Below, in pieces: positions 8,552-19,955 of a stretch of 64,000 nt of DNA. Within the stretch, counting starts at the first letter, position 1; each line of letters begins with the position of its first letter. Made by a program: the position numbers and the translations under genes. The notes under the pieces are model-generated. The model was given only the letters and a program-made list of their open reading frames with translations. It had not been told where the DNA came from and did not search any database. The DNA comes from CAVSRC01 sp963830205 (GTDB lineage: Bacteria; Pseudomonadota; Alphaproteobacteria; Rhizobiales; Kaistiaceae): assembly GCA_963830205.1 (NCBI GenBank), contig CAWHLP010000002.1, positions 1 through 64,000 on the forward strand. The letters are read 5' to 3'.

Positions 8552-9457
8552 ATGCGCCTCAGGCAGCTCGAATATTTCCTGTCGGTCGCCAAGGCGCGCA
8601 GCCTGACGGTGGCGGCGGCCGAACTCGGCGTCGCCCAGCCGACGTTGACCAAGAGCATCCACGGGCTCGAGGACGAACTGGGCGTGAAGCTCTTCCGCCG
8701 CCAGCCGCGCGGTGTCGACCTGACCAGCTACGGCGAGTCGCTGCTGCGCCACGCGCAGGCGCTGGACGTGCAGCTACGCGACGCGATCACCGAGCTGCGC
8801 TCGCTCAAGGACGGCATGTCGGGCACGGTCGTCATCGGGGCGGGGCCGGCATGGCTGAGGCGCCATCTGCCGGTGGCGGTGGCGCGCACGGTGAAGCGCA
8901 ATCCAGCCATCCGGGTGCGCGTCGACGGCGGCTTCGACGACGTGCTGCTCAGGGCGCTCCGGCGCGGCGAGGTCGATCTCGTGGTCGCCGAGATCCCGTC
9001 CTTCGAGAACGCCAAGGACCTCAAGGTCATTCCGCTCACCTCGGACCGGCTCAGGGTCGCCTGCCGCGCCGGCCATCCGCTCACCCGCATGAAGCGGGTC
9101 ACCATGCAGCACCTCCTGCAATTCCCGTGGTCGATGCCGCCGCTGTCGACCTACACCACGCGCCGCCTCCAGGCCCTGTTCATTGCCGCCCACCTGCCGC
9201 CGCCGGAATCCACCGTGGAGACGGAATCGATGGCCTTCCTGATCCAGACGGTGCTCAACTCGGATGTCATCACGCTGACGGTGGCAAGCACGCTTGCCAT
9301 GCCCGAAGCGAAGAACCTCAGGCTGCTCACCGTCGCCGGGCTGTCGTCGCGGCGCGAAGCCGGCGTGGTGCTGCGCAAGGACGGGTTCCTCTCGCCGGCG
9401 GCAGAAGCCATCGTCGAAGAGCTCAAGCGCATCTGCGCGCTGGAGCCGACCAACTGA
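8552..9457 (+). CDS. LysR-family transcriptional regulator
   Basis: A 301-aa protein with the N-terminal winged helix-turn-helix of the family: MRLRQLEYFLSVAKARS followed by VAAAELGVAQPTLTKSIHGLE at about residues 21-41. An effector-binding domain with the usual GTVVIGAGPAW start at about residue 91 follows. It is transcribed away from the sulfated-substrate transporter operon and shares its control region, so it probably regulates that operon and itself. It lies between the operon and the sulfatase maturase, which may also be a target. Confidence 0.92.
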   Translation: MRLRQLEYFLSVAKARSLTVAAAELGVAQPTLTKSIHGLEDELGVKLFRRQPRGVDLTSYGESLLRHAQALDVQLRDAITELRSLKDGMSGTVVIGAGPAWLRRHLPVAVARTVKRNPAIRVRVDGGFDDVLLRALRRGEVDLVVAEIPSFENAKDLKVIPLTSDRLRVACRAGHPLTRMKRVTMQHLLQFPWSMPPLSTYTTRRLQALFIAAHLPPPESTVETESMAFLIQTVLNSDVITLTVASTLAMPEAKNLRLLTVAGLSSRREAGVVLRKDGFLSPAAEAIVEELKRICALEPTN

Positions 9458-9508
9458 GGCGCCGAGGCCGGGCCGCGTGACGGCGACTGTGCCGAGACGC
9501 AGATTCGG

Positions 9509-10684
9509 CTAAGCCACCTTGGCGGCGATGATCCTCAGCCGGTCGCCGGCATGGCGGAAGAACATGGTGTAGGACTGGCAGAAGTAGTTGTGCCCGGGCT
9601 CGCCGTCCTTCGAGCGCAGGAAGCGGTGCTTGGGGCAGCCGCCGTTGCAGGCGAAGCGGAATTCGCAGGCCCGGCACTGGGCGGTGAGCGTGTCGCGCTT
9701 GTCGTTGCCGAACGTTTCCGTCGCCGCCGACCAGGCAAGCTCGCCGATCGGCGTTTCCATGATGTTGCCGAGCTTGAACTCGGGATAGACGTAGTGGTCG
9801 CAGGCATAGAGATCGCCGTTGTGCTCCATGGCGAGCCCATTGCCGCAGGTCTCGGCGAAGACGCACAGCGAAGCCGGCAGCCCCATCCATAGGCCGACCT
9901 GGTTCTCGAAGAACTGGATGAAGACGCGGCCGATGTCCTTGCGGTACCAGGTGTCGAACACGTCGCACAGGAACTTGCCGTAGGCGCGCGGCGAGACGCT
10001 CCATTCGCTGACCACATTCTCCGGGTCGTCGTCGACCTGCGGCGCCTTGGCGAGCCCGCCGGCGAGGGCGCGGCGCTCGACGATGGGGATGAACTGGATG
10101 TGGGCGGTGCCGAGCTCGCGCAGGAAGCGGTAGACCTCCTTGCCGTGGATCGCGTTCTCGCGGTGGACGGTGGTGAGGATGTTGAAGCGGACCTTGTGCC
10201 GGCGGAGCACGTCGAGGCCCTGCATCACCTTGTCGAAGGTGGGGCGCCCCGCCCGGTCGCGCCGGTAGCGGTCGTGGATCGGGCGCGGCCCGTCGATGCT
10301 GATGCCGACCAGGAAGTCCTCGCGGGCGAGGAACGCGCCCCAGGCATCGTCAAGCAGGATGCCGTTGGTCTGGAAGGAATTCTCGATTCTGACGCCGGCC
10401 GGGCAGTGCTCCTTCTGGAGCGCCACTGCCCGCTCGAAGAAACCGACCCCGAGCATGGTCGGCTCGCCGCCCTGCCAAGCGAAGACGACCTCGCGCTGGC
10501 CGGCCTTCACCTCCGCCGCGATCAGGTCGCGGACATAACGCTCGAGCACCGCATCGGACATGCGGAAGCGCTTTTCGTCCGGGTAGAGCTCCTCCTTCTC
10601 CAGGTAGTAGCAATAGCTGCAATTGATGTTGCAGCGCGGCCCAATGGGCTTGGTCATTACCTGGAAGGGATGCGGCGTGGTCAT
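9509..10684 (-). CDS. Anaerobic sulfatase-maturating enzyme, radical SAM/SPASM
   Basis: A 391-aa enzyme predicted to convert the active-site Cys of sulfatases to formylglycine. The radical-SAM cluster motif is CNINCSYC at residues 18-25, followed by FAWQGGEPTML. The SPASM region supplies the auxiliary cluster cysteines in CGNGLAMEHNGDLYACD and CRACEFRFACNGGCP. Length and order match the anSME/AslB group. I place the start at the ATG at 10682-10684, because the longer upstream reading is compositionally odd and lacks homology. Its partner is the CIPAR sulfatase at 3676-5229. Confidence 0.9.
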   Translation of the reverse strand: MTTPHPFQVMTKPIGPRCNINCSYCYYLEKEELYPDEKRFRMSDAVLERYVRDLIAAEVKAGQREVVFAWQGGEPTMLGVGFFERAVALQKEHCPAGVRIENSFQTNGILLDDAWGAFLAREDFLVGISIDGPRPIHDRYRRDRAGRPTFDKVMQGLDVLRRHKVRFNILTTVHRENAIHGKEVYRFLRELGTAHIQFIPIVERRALAGGLAKAPQVDDDPENVVSEWSVSPRAYGKFLCDVFDTWYRKDIGRVFIQFFENQVGLWMGLPASLCVFAETCGNGLAMEHNGDLYACDHYVYPEFKLGNIMETPIGELAWSAATETFGNDKRDTLTAQCRACEFRFACNGGCPKHRFLRSKDGEPGHNYFCQSYTMFFRHAGDRLRIIAAKVA

Positions 10685-10732
10685 GGGTCCATACTGCCCA
10701 CGGAGCGGCGCCCGTTCCAAGTCCCCGCGTGG

Positions 10733-10748
10733 CCGTCCGCGCGGACGG
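10733..10748. promoter_or_regulatory. 16-bp perfect palindrome upstream of the sulfatase maturase
   Basis: CCGTCCGCGCGGACGG is an exact 16-bp palindrome centred about 56 bp before the maturase start at 10684. Its position and symmetry suggest a dimeric repressor or activator site. In DNA this GC-rich, short palindromes also occur by chance, so it is only a candidate. Confidence 0.35.
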
Positions 10749-11103
10749 GCCCTTCCCGCCGACGTCCGGGACCGGCCGGACGCGGCCGCCCTCCTTGGTT
10801 TCCGCCTGCCCGTTGCGGTCTTCCGCCTCGCGGTCCCGTCACACAGGTTTGCAGGCAAACGAAGACTTTGCCGTCGGGGCAACCGACAATGACCAGAAGG
10901 CTGCCTGAAGGGTGTTATCCCGTCGCGAGAACAACTCCCGCGTTCTTTCTCGGTCTCTCTTTCAATATTCAGTGATGTTATTGTTAGAAATGTTCCATTT
11001 CCAAATTATTTTACTTGCAGAAATCAGCTGTTCCCGGACGCAACGCATAATAAGTCTCATTGACTACCGCGTCTGACTGAATTCTTCTGGCGACAAGGAC
11101 CAG

Positions 11104-11125
11104 AGCGACGTCAGGCGACGTCGCT
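11104..11125. promoter_or_regulatory. 9-bp inverted repeat upstream of the exported-protein operon
   Basis: AGCGACGTC (11104-11112) and GACGTCGCT (11117-11125) are exact reverse complements with a 4-base spacer. The repeat ends 37 bp before the start at 11163, close to or inside the 5' leader. It could be an operator or a leader hairpin. Confidence 0.35.
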
Positions 11126-11162
11126 GATGGGCGCGCCTGGACCCGAAAAGGGAGCGAAGACG

Positions 11163-11678
11163 ATGGCAGCGGTGGTCTTATCAGGACTGGTGAGGGGGCT
11201 GGGCCTTGCCCTGGCGCTCTCCATGGCGATGGCAGCGCCGGCGTTGGCCGAGCAGCCGGGCGTCGGGCCACAGCCCGTACCCCGCGTGGTGTTCGAAAAC
11301 GGCAATATCTACGCGGTGCAGAATCGGCCGAACCGTACCACGGTTGTGTACTTCAGGCGGCCGGTGTGGATCGCGACCATCACCACCTACCATTGGAACG
11401 AGGCGCAGGGTGCCCGGCCGGGGACGATCGGTCTCACTGATCGATCCGGCCACTTCTATGGACCCTGGCGGACGATCGGCCTGCCCGGGCAGGGCGGCGT
11501 GCCAAACGCCTACTGGAAGGCGCACATCAACATCGCCCTGCCGCCCGGCCGCTATGTGGTCTTCGATTCCGATCCTGCCACATGGGCACAGAATGCGGGC
11601 TCACGCGGCGCCGGATTCGTCACCATCGAAGGAAGCCTGATCGAACCCCCGCGGCGCGCAGGACCCGACGGAAGGTGA
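11163..11678 (+). CDS. Exported protein of unknown function, 171 aa
   Basis: The protein begins with a clear signal peptide (hydrophobic core GLGLALALSMAMAAPALA, probable cleavage after ALA near residue 30). The mature part of about 140 aa contains VVYFRRPVWIATITTYHWN and GPWRTIG and looks like a small beta-rich domain. I chose the ATG at 11163 over an in-frame ATG at 11127 because AGGGAG precedes it at a suitable distance and the signal peptide then begins normally. It is the first of three closely spaced genes for exported proteins. I do not recognise the family. Confidence 0.7.
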   Translation: MAAVVLSGLVRGLGLALALSMAMAAPALAEQPGVGPQPVPRVVFENGNIYAVQNRPNRTTVVYFRRPVWIATITTYHWNEAQGARPGTIGLTDRSGHFYGPWRTIGLPGQGGVPNAYWKAHINIALPPGRYVVFDSDPATWAQNAGSRGAGFVTIEGSLIEPPRRAGPDGR

Positions 11679-11683
11679 CGTGC

Positions 11684-13510
11684 ATGCGAACGACGACGGG
11701 AATTGGTCTCGGGGCGGGCGCCGGGCGCCTTCACTGGGCCGCATGGCTGCGTGCCTCAGTGACCGTCGGCCTGCTGGCGGTCGCCCCGGCGGTCGCTTCG
11801 GCCGCGCCATTGGTCGCGCCCTTCATCACCTACACCATCAAGGGCAGCGGCCCGACTGAAGAGGTCGTCGCCTTCAAGGCGGCCGAGGACCTGTCCCGCT
11901 ACGCTCTGCCCGATTCCGCCATCACCAACCTTTCGGGGGCGATCGTCACCAACGACACGACACGCCAGCAGGAGGCCGCGTTCAGCACCTTCATGCAGGC
12001 AGTCGGCGATTTGCAGGGCGGCCTCGGCGCGCTGGGGACGCTGGCCCAGCACGCCGCCTATATCGACGCGCTCGGCGACATCAACACCGGCCTCAACAAT
12101 GTCGGCCTGGCGCTCGGCGCCTTCCAGGTCTACCGCGACGCCATCAAGGGCGAGAAGAAGGCGGCGGTTACCGGAGCGGTCAAGACCTGGGTCAATTTTG
12201 CCGTTGGCCGCTGGGGCTGGAGCGCCGCGCAGATCGGCAGCGTCGCGGCCTTCGTCGTCGACATCACGCTGCGCGAGTGGCAGTCGGGCCTGCTCGATAT
12301 CGCCCATGATGTCTGGTGGTGCCGCTACACGACCTATTACCGCAAGGACGGCAAGCGCACCGTCAACGACTGGAAGGTCAAGGTCTGGGAACTCTACCAG
12401 CGCTCCCAGCGAAGCCAGTCGACGCCCTTCCAGAAGCTGCTCGATGACGAACTCGATGCATTCGTCCACAAGGCATTCAGTGCCAACCTGGCGCTTTTCT
12501 CGGATTGCAGTGGTCCGGGCAGCGCTTCGTCGTTCGGCGGGGCGGTCAAGAGCGTCCAGGACAAGCTTGCCGCCGAGCATCGGGCCACCATCGAGGCGAT
12601 GCTGGTGAAGCAGGTGTTTCCCGAGGTCGCCGACCGCATCTGGCGTCAGAACGTCGGTCGCCAGGTCGATGACCTCAACCTGTTGCGCGTTCCCGATCTC
12701 AACCAGAAGCTCAATCTCGAGGTCACCGCCTACGACGTCACCGGGCCGGCGAAAGTGGCCATACCTCTGCCCGGCGGCAAACGCTGGACGGGCAAGCTCA
12801 AGCCCGACGGCACGTTCCAGACCCAGGTCACCAAATGGGCGCTGGTCAAGGCCGGGCTGCCGGACACCATCGAACTGGAGACCGAGAACGGCGTCGAGAC
12901 GCGGCCGATCGCCATCGTCGGCAACCGCATCATCGCGATCTTCGGCACGCCCAAGGTCAGCCTCATCTCGGACTACAGATGGTCGGAAGGCCCGCAACAC
13001 TGCATCACCAGCGGCGGCACGAGCGGCGTGGTCATCACCGACCTGCCGGCGAACGACACCAGCGTCCATCTCGCCCAGCTGCGCGAAGGGGTCTTCATCC
13101 TCGGCCACTACGACGCCGGCGCCGGCACATGGACGCTCGCTTCGCCGGGCAGCACGACCGCCAAGGGCCTGGCCTTCGGCCCGCCGAATCTCGACCATGT
13201 CCAATCGCTCACCGGCTGCGATCTCGGATTCCTCAGCGGCGGTGGCATCGCCAAGGGCGGCTGCACCGTCAAGCGCCTCGAATTCAAGGCGGTCAGCGCG
13301 CGGGTCACCCTCAAGCGCTATTGCGAGTCGACGGTGAAGCTCGACCTGGTGGGCGCCTACACCACGATGGCCGGCAAGCTCCAGTACTTCTCCTTCGAAG
13401 GCGAGCAGGGCAAGGCGCTGCGCGGCGTGCTCGGCCTCAGCATCGAGAAGGGCATCGAGGGCGGCGCTGCCGGGCTGCCAAACATGGTCATGCCGCAAGG
13501 GATCAAGTGA
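11684..13510 (+). CDS. Exported protein of unknown function, 608 aa
   Basis: A signal peptide covers about residues 1-41 (core ASVTVGLLAVAPAVASAA). Residues 80-220 look helical and carry conserved-looking Trp-rich stretches (VGRWGWSAAQIG, AHDVWWCRYTTYY). The C-terminal half is beta-rich, with four or more cysteines that could form disulfides outside the cytoplasm. The start ATG at 11684 has GGAAGG upstream, placed over the stop of the preceding gene. The stop overlaps the next start by one base. No family is recognised; the context suggests joint function with its two neighbours. Confidence 0.7.
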   Translation: MRTTTGIGLGAGAGRLHWAAWLRASVTVGLLAVAPAVASAAPLVAPFITYTIKGSGPTEEVVAFKAAEDLSRYALPDSAITNLSGAIVTNDTTRQQEAAFSTFMQAVGDLQGGLGALGTLAQHAAYIDALGDINTGLNNVGLALGAFQVYRDAIKGEKKAAVTGAVKTWVNFAVGRWGWSAAQIGSVAAFVVDITLREWQSGLLDIAHDVWWCRYTTYYRKDGKRTVNDWKVKVWELYQRSQRSQSTPFQKLLDDELDAFVHKAFSANLALFSDCSGPGSASSFGGAVKSVQDKLAAEHRATIEAMLVKQVFPEVADRIWRQNVGRQVDDLNLLRVPDLNQKLNLEVTAYDVTGPAKVAIPLPGGKRWTGKLKPDGTFQTQVTKWALVKAGLPDTIELETENGVETRPIAIVGNRIIAIFGTPKVSLISDYRWSEGPQHCITSGGTSGVVITDLPANDTSVHLAQLREGVFILGHYDAGAGTWTLASPGSTTAKGLAFGPPNLDHVQSLTGCDLGFLSGGGIAKGGCTVKRLEFKAVSARVTLKRYCESTVKLDLVGAYTTMAGKLQYFSFEGEQGKALRGVLGLSIEKGIEGGAAGLPNMVMPQGIK

Positions 13511-16371
13511 TGAACCGCATCTCCTCAGCCGCTCTGGCTCTCATCATGCTGTCGGCGCCGGCCGGCGCCGTGTCGCTGGAGGACCTGCAATCCGACTACG
13601 GCGCGTTCACCGTCGAAGAGCCGGTCAAGCCGCTCGACGAACTGGTCCCTGAGGCCAATGACGTGGTGCCGGCGATGCCGGCCGCGGCCGAGCGACAGGC
13701 CGACCAGCCGCCTGCAGGCCGATGCAGCCTGCCACGCCGGAGCCGCCGCAGCCGGCAGTCGGCCAGCCGGAAGAGGCGCCCGCGCCGGCGGCCGGGCCGG
13801 ACGACGCGGTCACGATCGCCGCGGCGCCGGCACCGGATGGCTGGAAGACGGTGACACTCGGCCCCTATTCGTTCGCCTTGCCGGCCGATTTCGACAGGGT
13901 CGAGGCCGACTCCGAACATGTCACCTGCTTCAAGGGAGACATGAAGACCCACGAGGGCATCGCCGTGATGGTCCTGATCGGGTCGGGCAAAGAGACCGAA
14001 CCGCCGCCGGGAAAGTCCATCGCCATGAGCGACCTGATCCTGCCCGACGGCACCCGCATGACCCGTCGATCCGTCGAGGAACAGCTCGACCCTAAGGTTC
14101 ATGCCCAGGGCATCATGCTGCTGTCCAGCAAGCCGGTCGAGGAAGACGACTATCTGCTGATCACGGAAATGGGCCTGAACCGTCAACTGGGAGATTACGC
14201 CGATCTCCTCGACACCATCCTGAAGACCTTCAAGTCGGAAGCTCCGGCGGCGAAGGCGCCGGAGGCAGCGGCAGATGCCGGTCCCATTTCGGCGCTGGAC
14301 GGGCTCGTCACCGTTCCGCCGCAGAGCGACTGGCGGGTGACGCCGACGAGCCAGAACATCACCTTCATCCCCAAGGGGATCTACGGCGGCTATGTGGAGA
14401 TCGCCAAGGGCGAGGCGGTCACCGGCAGCCAGGGGCTGCTCTCCACCATCCCTGCCGGCACGCCGAGGGCCAAGGCGATCGTCTTCGACCAGTTCGCTGC
14501 GGTCTATGAGTGGGACGGCACGTCGCGGGACTTCCAGCGCGGTGCCACCATGGTTGCCGGGCGCGCGCGGCTGATGGTCCTCGCCGACTGCCTGCCTTCC
14601 GGCGAGCAAGTTGCGCTCCTGGTGACGGGCCTGCCCGAGTTCATGGACGGAGACGCCGCGAAGGCGCTGCTTTCGGCGATCAGCCTCAAGATGCCGGCGG
14701 ACAGCGGTGCCTGCTCCGCGGTCGGTCCGACCGCCAAGGCCGGCCCCGAACCGGGTGGGGCGGAACAGGTCGCGGCCGCGCCGACACCGGCCCCCGACGC
14801 GGGCCAGGCGGAGCCGGAGGCGATAGAACCGCAGGCCGCGCCCGATACCGTCGCAAAACCTGAGCCGGTCCCGGACATGCCGGTGCCTGCCGAGCCGGCG
14901 CCACCGGCGATGTCAACTTATGGAGTCCAGGGGGTGACCTTGGCGGTGCCGGCCGACTGGACGGTGGCGCACAGCGCGCCGGGCGACATGCAGTTCGACA
15001 GTGCCGACGGGCGTTTCACCCTGCTTGCCTTCTGGTGGTTCCCCGACGAGCCGCTGCTCGGCTACGACGACATCGTTGCGGTCGACAACATCGTCATCGA
15101 CCACGAGCCGGCGACGCGCATCACCAGCAAGTTCCCCGAGCGAACGGCGGTGCAGCACGTCAGCGAGCGGGCGCGCGCCGACAAGAAGCGTTTCATCTTC
15201 ACGCTGGAAGGCGCCGGCGAACTGGACGGCGACATGCAGACGCTGCTCGACCACCTGGTCGCCGCGCTGCACTGGCACGACGGCTTTGCCGCCGGCGCCA
15301 GCAAGGGACCGACGGGCCTCATCCAGTCCGGCGCGGTGGCGGCGGCGCCGGCGCCGCGTCGGCCAGGGCGAAGCGTCGCCCGGCGGCGAATCGCGGGCAG
15401 GCCTGACCATCACCTTCGCCAGCGGCGGCATCGGCGGATGGACGGCCGAGAACGGCACGCTCTCCAATCCCGGCCGCGGCGGACCGGACGGCAAGGGCTA
15501 TCTCAAGGCCTTCACGCCGGCCGATGGCCGCACGGGCTATTTCGTGGCGCCGAAGTCGCTTGCCGGCGACTGGTCGGGCTTCTCGGGCGTGCGCGTGGTG
15601 ATGACGACCGGCACTGGCGAATACTACGAGCCCTACAGTTATGGCGGACGCGGCGACATCGTCATCTCGAGCGGCACGATGCGCGCCTCGACGGCCTTCG
15701 ATGCGCCGATGGGACCGGGGTGGAACGAGCGCGTCGCCAGCTTCGCCGACACGGGGCGCTGGCGGCTCGACGGGGGCGCCCGCTCGCTGGACGATGTGCT
15801 CGCCAATGTCACCGGCCTTGCCATCCGCTCGGAGTTCCTGGTCGGCGATGCCGAGTCAGGACTGGCGCAACTGGAGCTGCTGGCGGGCGCCAATCCTGCT
15901 GACGGAGCGGCTGTGGGCGAGGAGCCGGCCGCAGGCGATGCCGATACGATCGTGCCGGCCGGCGATGGCTGGTCGACCTATGTCAACGACCGTTTCGGCG
16001 CGGCGATCGACTTTCCGACGGCTAAGTTCGTTCCGCTGGCGCCGCCTGACAACGGCGACGGCAGGACCTTCGAGTCGCCGGGAGGCGAGGTGCGCTTCCT
16101 GGTCTTCGGCCAGTACAACGCGCTCGGCCTCGGGCTTGCCGAGCTGATCGCCGACGACGTGGCCAATGGCGGCTACAGGGCGGTGACCTATCAGCGCAAG
16201 GGCGCCGGCTGGTACGTGCTGTCGGGCTACAAGGGCAGCGACATCTTCTATCGCAAGGTGCTGCTGCTCGACGGCGGCGACGGGCTGCACGTCTTCGAGA
16301 TCACCTATCCACGCGGCCTGAAAGCAGCGTTCGACCCGATCGTCGTGCGCATGGCCGCATCGCTGCGCTAA
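13510..16371 (+). CDS. Exported multidomain protein with laminin-B-like domain, two frame changes
   Basis: Read across two frame changes (near 13710 and 15355) this is an exported protein of about 950 aa with a signal peptide (SAALALIMLSAPAGAVS). A Pro/Ala-rich linker precedes at least three similar beta modules, beginning near GWKTVTLGPYSFALPADF, WRVTPTSQNITFIP and GVTLAVPADWTVA, and another near the C-terminus (FGAAIDFPTAKFV). From about 15400 to 15890 it encodes a laminin-B-like domain: GYLKAFTPADGRTGYFVAP, the LDDVLANVTGLAIRSEF core and a terminal LAQLELL. The first modules resemble DcrB/PsbP-like folds. The role is unknown; surface attachment or envelope maintenance is possible. Confidence 0.65.
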
Positions 16372-16391
16372 GGGGTGCGCGGGCGGCGCGG

Positions 16392-18177
<1,786 letters not shown>

Positions 18178-18229
18178 CGCTTCCGCCGATCCAACCGAAC
18201 TGCTTAGCCAGTTTAGCGTGGGTTGGCGC

Positions 18230-19774
18230 TCAAGGCACCATCAGCTCGATCAGGAAGGGGCCCGTGGTGGCGTTGGCGTGGCTCATCAGGGCGGCAAAGT
18301 CCTCCATGGTCTCGGCGCGTGCCGCCTCGACGCCGAAGCCCCGGGCAATGGCCAGCCAGTCGAGATCGGGGTTGCCGAGATCGAACAGGGTGCGCGATGC
18401 CGGCCCGGGCGTCGCGCCGACCTGCTGCAACTCGCCCTGCAGGATGGCGTAGCGGCGGTTGGCGAGGATCACGGTGGTGACGGCCAGGTTCTCGCGCGCC
18501 TGCGTCCACAGCGCCTGCACGGTGTAGAGGGCCGAGCCGTCGGCCTGGAGGTTGATGATGCGGCGGCCGGGCGCGCCGACGGCGGCGCCGGTCGACAGCG
18601 GCAGGCCGTCGCCGATGGCGCCGCCGGTGAGCTGCAGCCAGTCGTGCGGCGGGGCGGCAAGCGTGCCCGCAAAGAAGCTCAAGCCGAACGTGATCGACTC
18701 GTCGACGATGACCGCGTCCTCGGGCATCAGCGCGGCAAGGGACTGGGCAAAGGCCTGCGAGGTGATGGCGCCCCTGGCCGGCTCCGGCCTGGGATCGGGG
18801 TCGGGCGGTGCGACCGCCGGCGCATTCAGCGCCTCGGCAAGGCGGGCGAGGGCCTCGGCGCCGTCTTCGCCGGGACGGGCGAGCACGTGCAGGGCGGCAT
18901 CCGGCGGACGCAGCCGACCGCGCTTGCCGGGATAGGCGAAGAAGGAGACCGGGTCGTCGGCACCGACCACGATGACATGGCGGACGCCGTCGAAGGCGGC
19001 CAGCGCGGCGATCGATCCTGATAGGGTACGCGGTCGATCGGGTGGCGGCCGCGGCCGCGCTCGATGCGCGTGTTGAAGGTTTCGGCGAACAGCATTGCCC
19101 CGGTCTTGCCGGCGATGCGGTGGGCGTCGGCAAGGGCGCCGGCCATGAGCGCGCTGCCGGCAAGCACCATGACCACCGGTTCGCCGGAGCGGAGCGCCTG
19201 CGCCGCCTCCGTGATCGTGGCCTCGTCGACGGCCTTGACCGGCGGCACGGGCAGCGCTTCGGCGACGCTGCCGCCGTCGTTCCACGAGGCGTCGGAGGGC
19301 AGGATGAGGGTCGCCACCTGGCCAGGCGGCGTGCGGGCGGCCTGCACGGCTTCGGCGGCGAGGCTGCCGACCTCGGCTGGCGTCATGGCCGTGCGCACCC
19401 AGGCGGAGACGCCGCGGGCGAAGCCTTCCGTGTCGGCGGCGAGCAGCGGCCCGAGCGGCTTGTGATACGTCGCCTGGTCGCCGGTGATGTTGACCAGGGG
19501 GACGCGCGCCCGGCGGGCGTTGTGGAGGTTGGCAAGGCCGTTGGCCAGGCCCGGCCCGCAGTGGAGAAGGCTTGCCGCCGGCTTGCCGGCCATGCGCGCA
19601 TAGCCGTCGGCGGCGCCGGTCGCGACACCCTCGAACATGAGCGAGGATGCAGCGCATGCCCGGCACCCGGTCGAGGGCGGCGACGAAGTGCATCTCGCTG
19701 GTGCCGGGATTGGCGAAGCAGGTATCGACGCCCGCAGCAAGAAGCGTGCGGACCAGGCTTTCGGCGCCATTCAT
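18230..19774 (-). CDS. Thiamine-diphosphate-dependent enzyme, IlvB/MdlC-like, two frame changes
   Basis: About 514 aa when read across frame changes near 19640 and 19025. The N-terminal PYR domain has CFANPGTSEMHFVAALD, whose Glu is the cofactor-activating residue. The central segment MFEGVATGAADGYARM and the C-terminal LQADGSALYTVQALW with a later NRRYAIL match the diphosphate-binding motif. The protein resembles the acetolactate-synthase-like group near benzoylformate decarboxylase; biosynthetic acetolactate synthase is less likely because no small subunit is nearby. The start ATG at 19774 agrees with the family N-terminus. The substrate is unknown. Confidence 0.8.
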   Translation of the reverse strand: MNGAESLVRTLLAAGVDTCFANPGTSEMHFVAALDRVPGMRCILAHVRGCRDRRRRRLCAHGRQAGGKPSPLRAGPGQRPCQPPQRPPGARPPGQHHRRPGDVSQAARAAARRRHGRLRPRRLRLGAHGHDASRGRQPRRRSRAGRPHAAWPGGDPHPALRRLVERRRQRRRSAARAAGQGRRRGHDHGGGAGAPLRRTGGHGACRQRAHGRRPCRRPPHRRQDRGNAVRRNLQHAHRARPRPPPDRPRTLSGSIAALAAFDGVRHVIVVGADDPVSFFAYPGKRGRLRPPDAALHVLARPGEDGAEALARLAEALNAPAVAPPDPDPRPEPARGAITSQAFAQSLAALMPEDAVIVDESITFGLSFFAGTLAAPPHDWLQLTGGAIGDGLPLSTGAAVGAPGRRIINLQADGSALYTVQALWTQARENLAVTTVILANRRYAILQGELQQVGATPGPASRTLFDLGNPDLDWLAIARGFGVEAARAETMEDFAALMSHANATTGPFLIELMVP

Positions 19775-19955
19775 GGGGAAATGCTCTTGGGTGGTGGGAT
19801 CATCGGCAGGGATTCTGCGCCGGCGGCCGGCGGTCGGGCGCCACCTTAGGCCTTCGCAGCGCGGGTTTCGAGACGCCGACATGGACTGTCAGCGTGGTGC
19901 AAGACAACCCGGCCTAGGGTCGCACCCAGAGTGAACAATCAGGATGGAATGCTCC

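Larger units (their letters stand above)
10685..11162. other. 478-bp intergenic region with AT-rich stretch and two palindromes
   Basis: No gene is seen. The region separates the divergent sulfatase maturase and the exported-protein operon. The segment 10960-11045 is much richer in A and T than its surroundings, as expected for promoters. Two palindromes flank it, at 10733-10748 and 11104-11125, and are listed separately. Confidence 0.5.
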
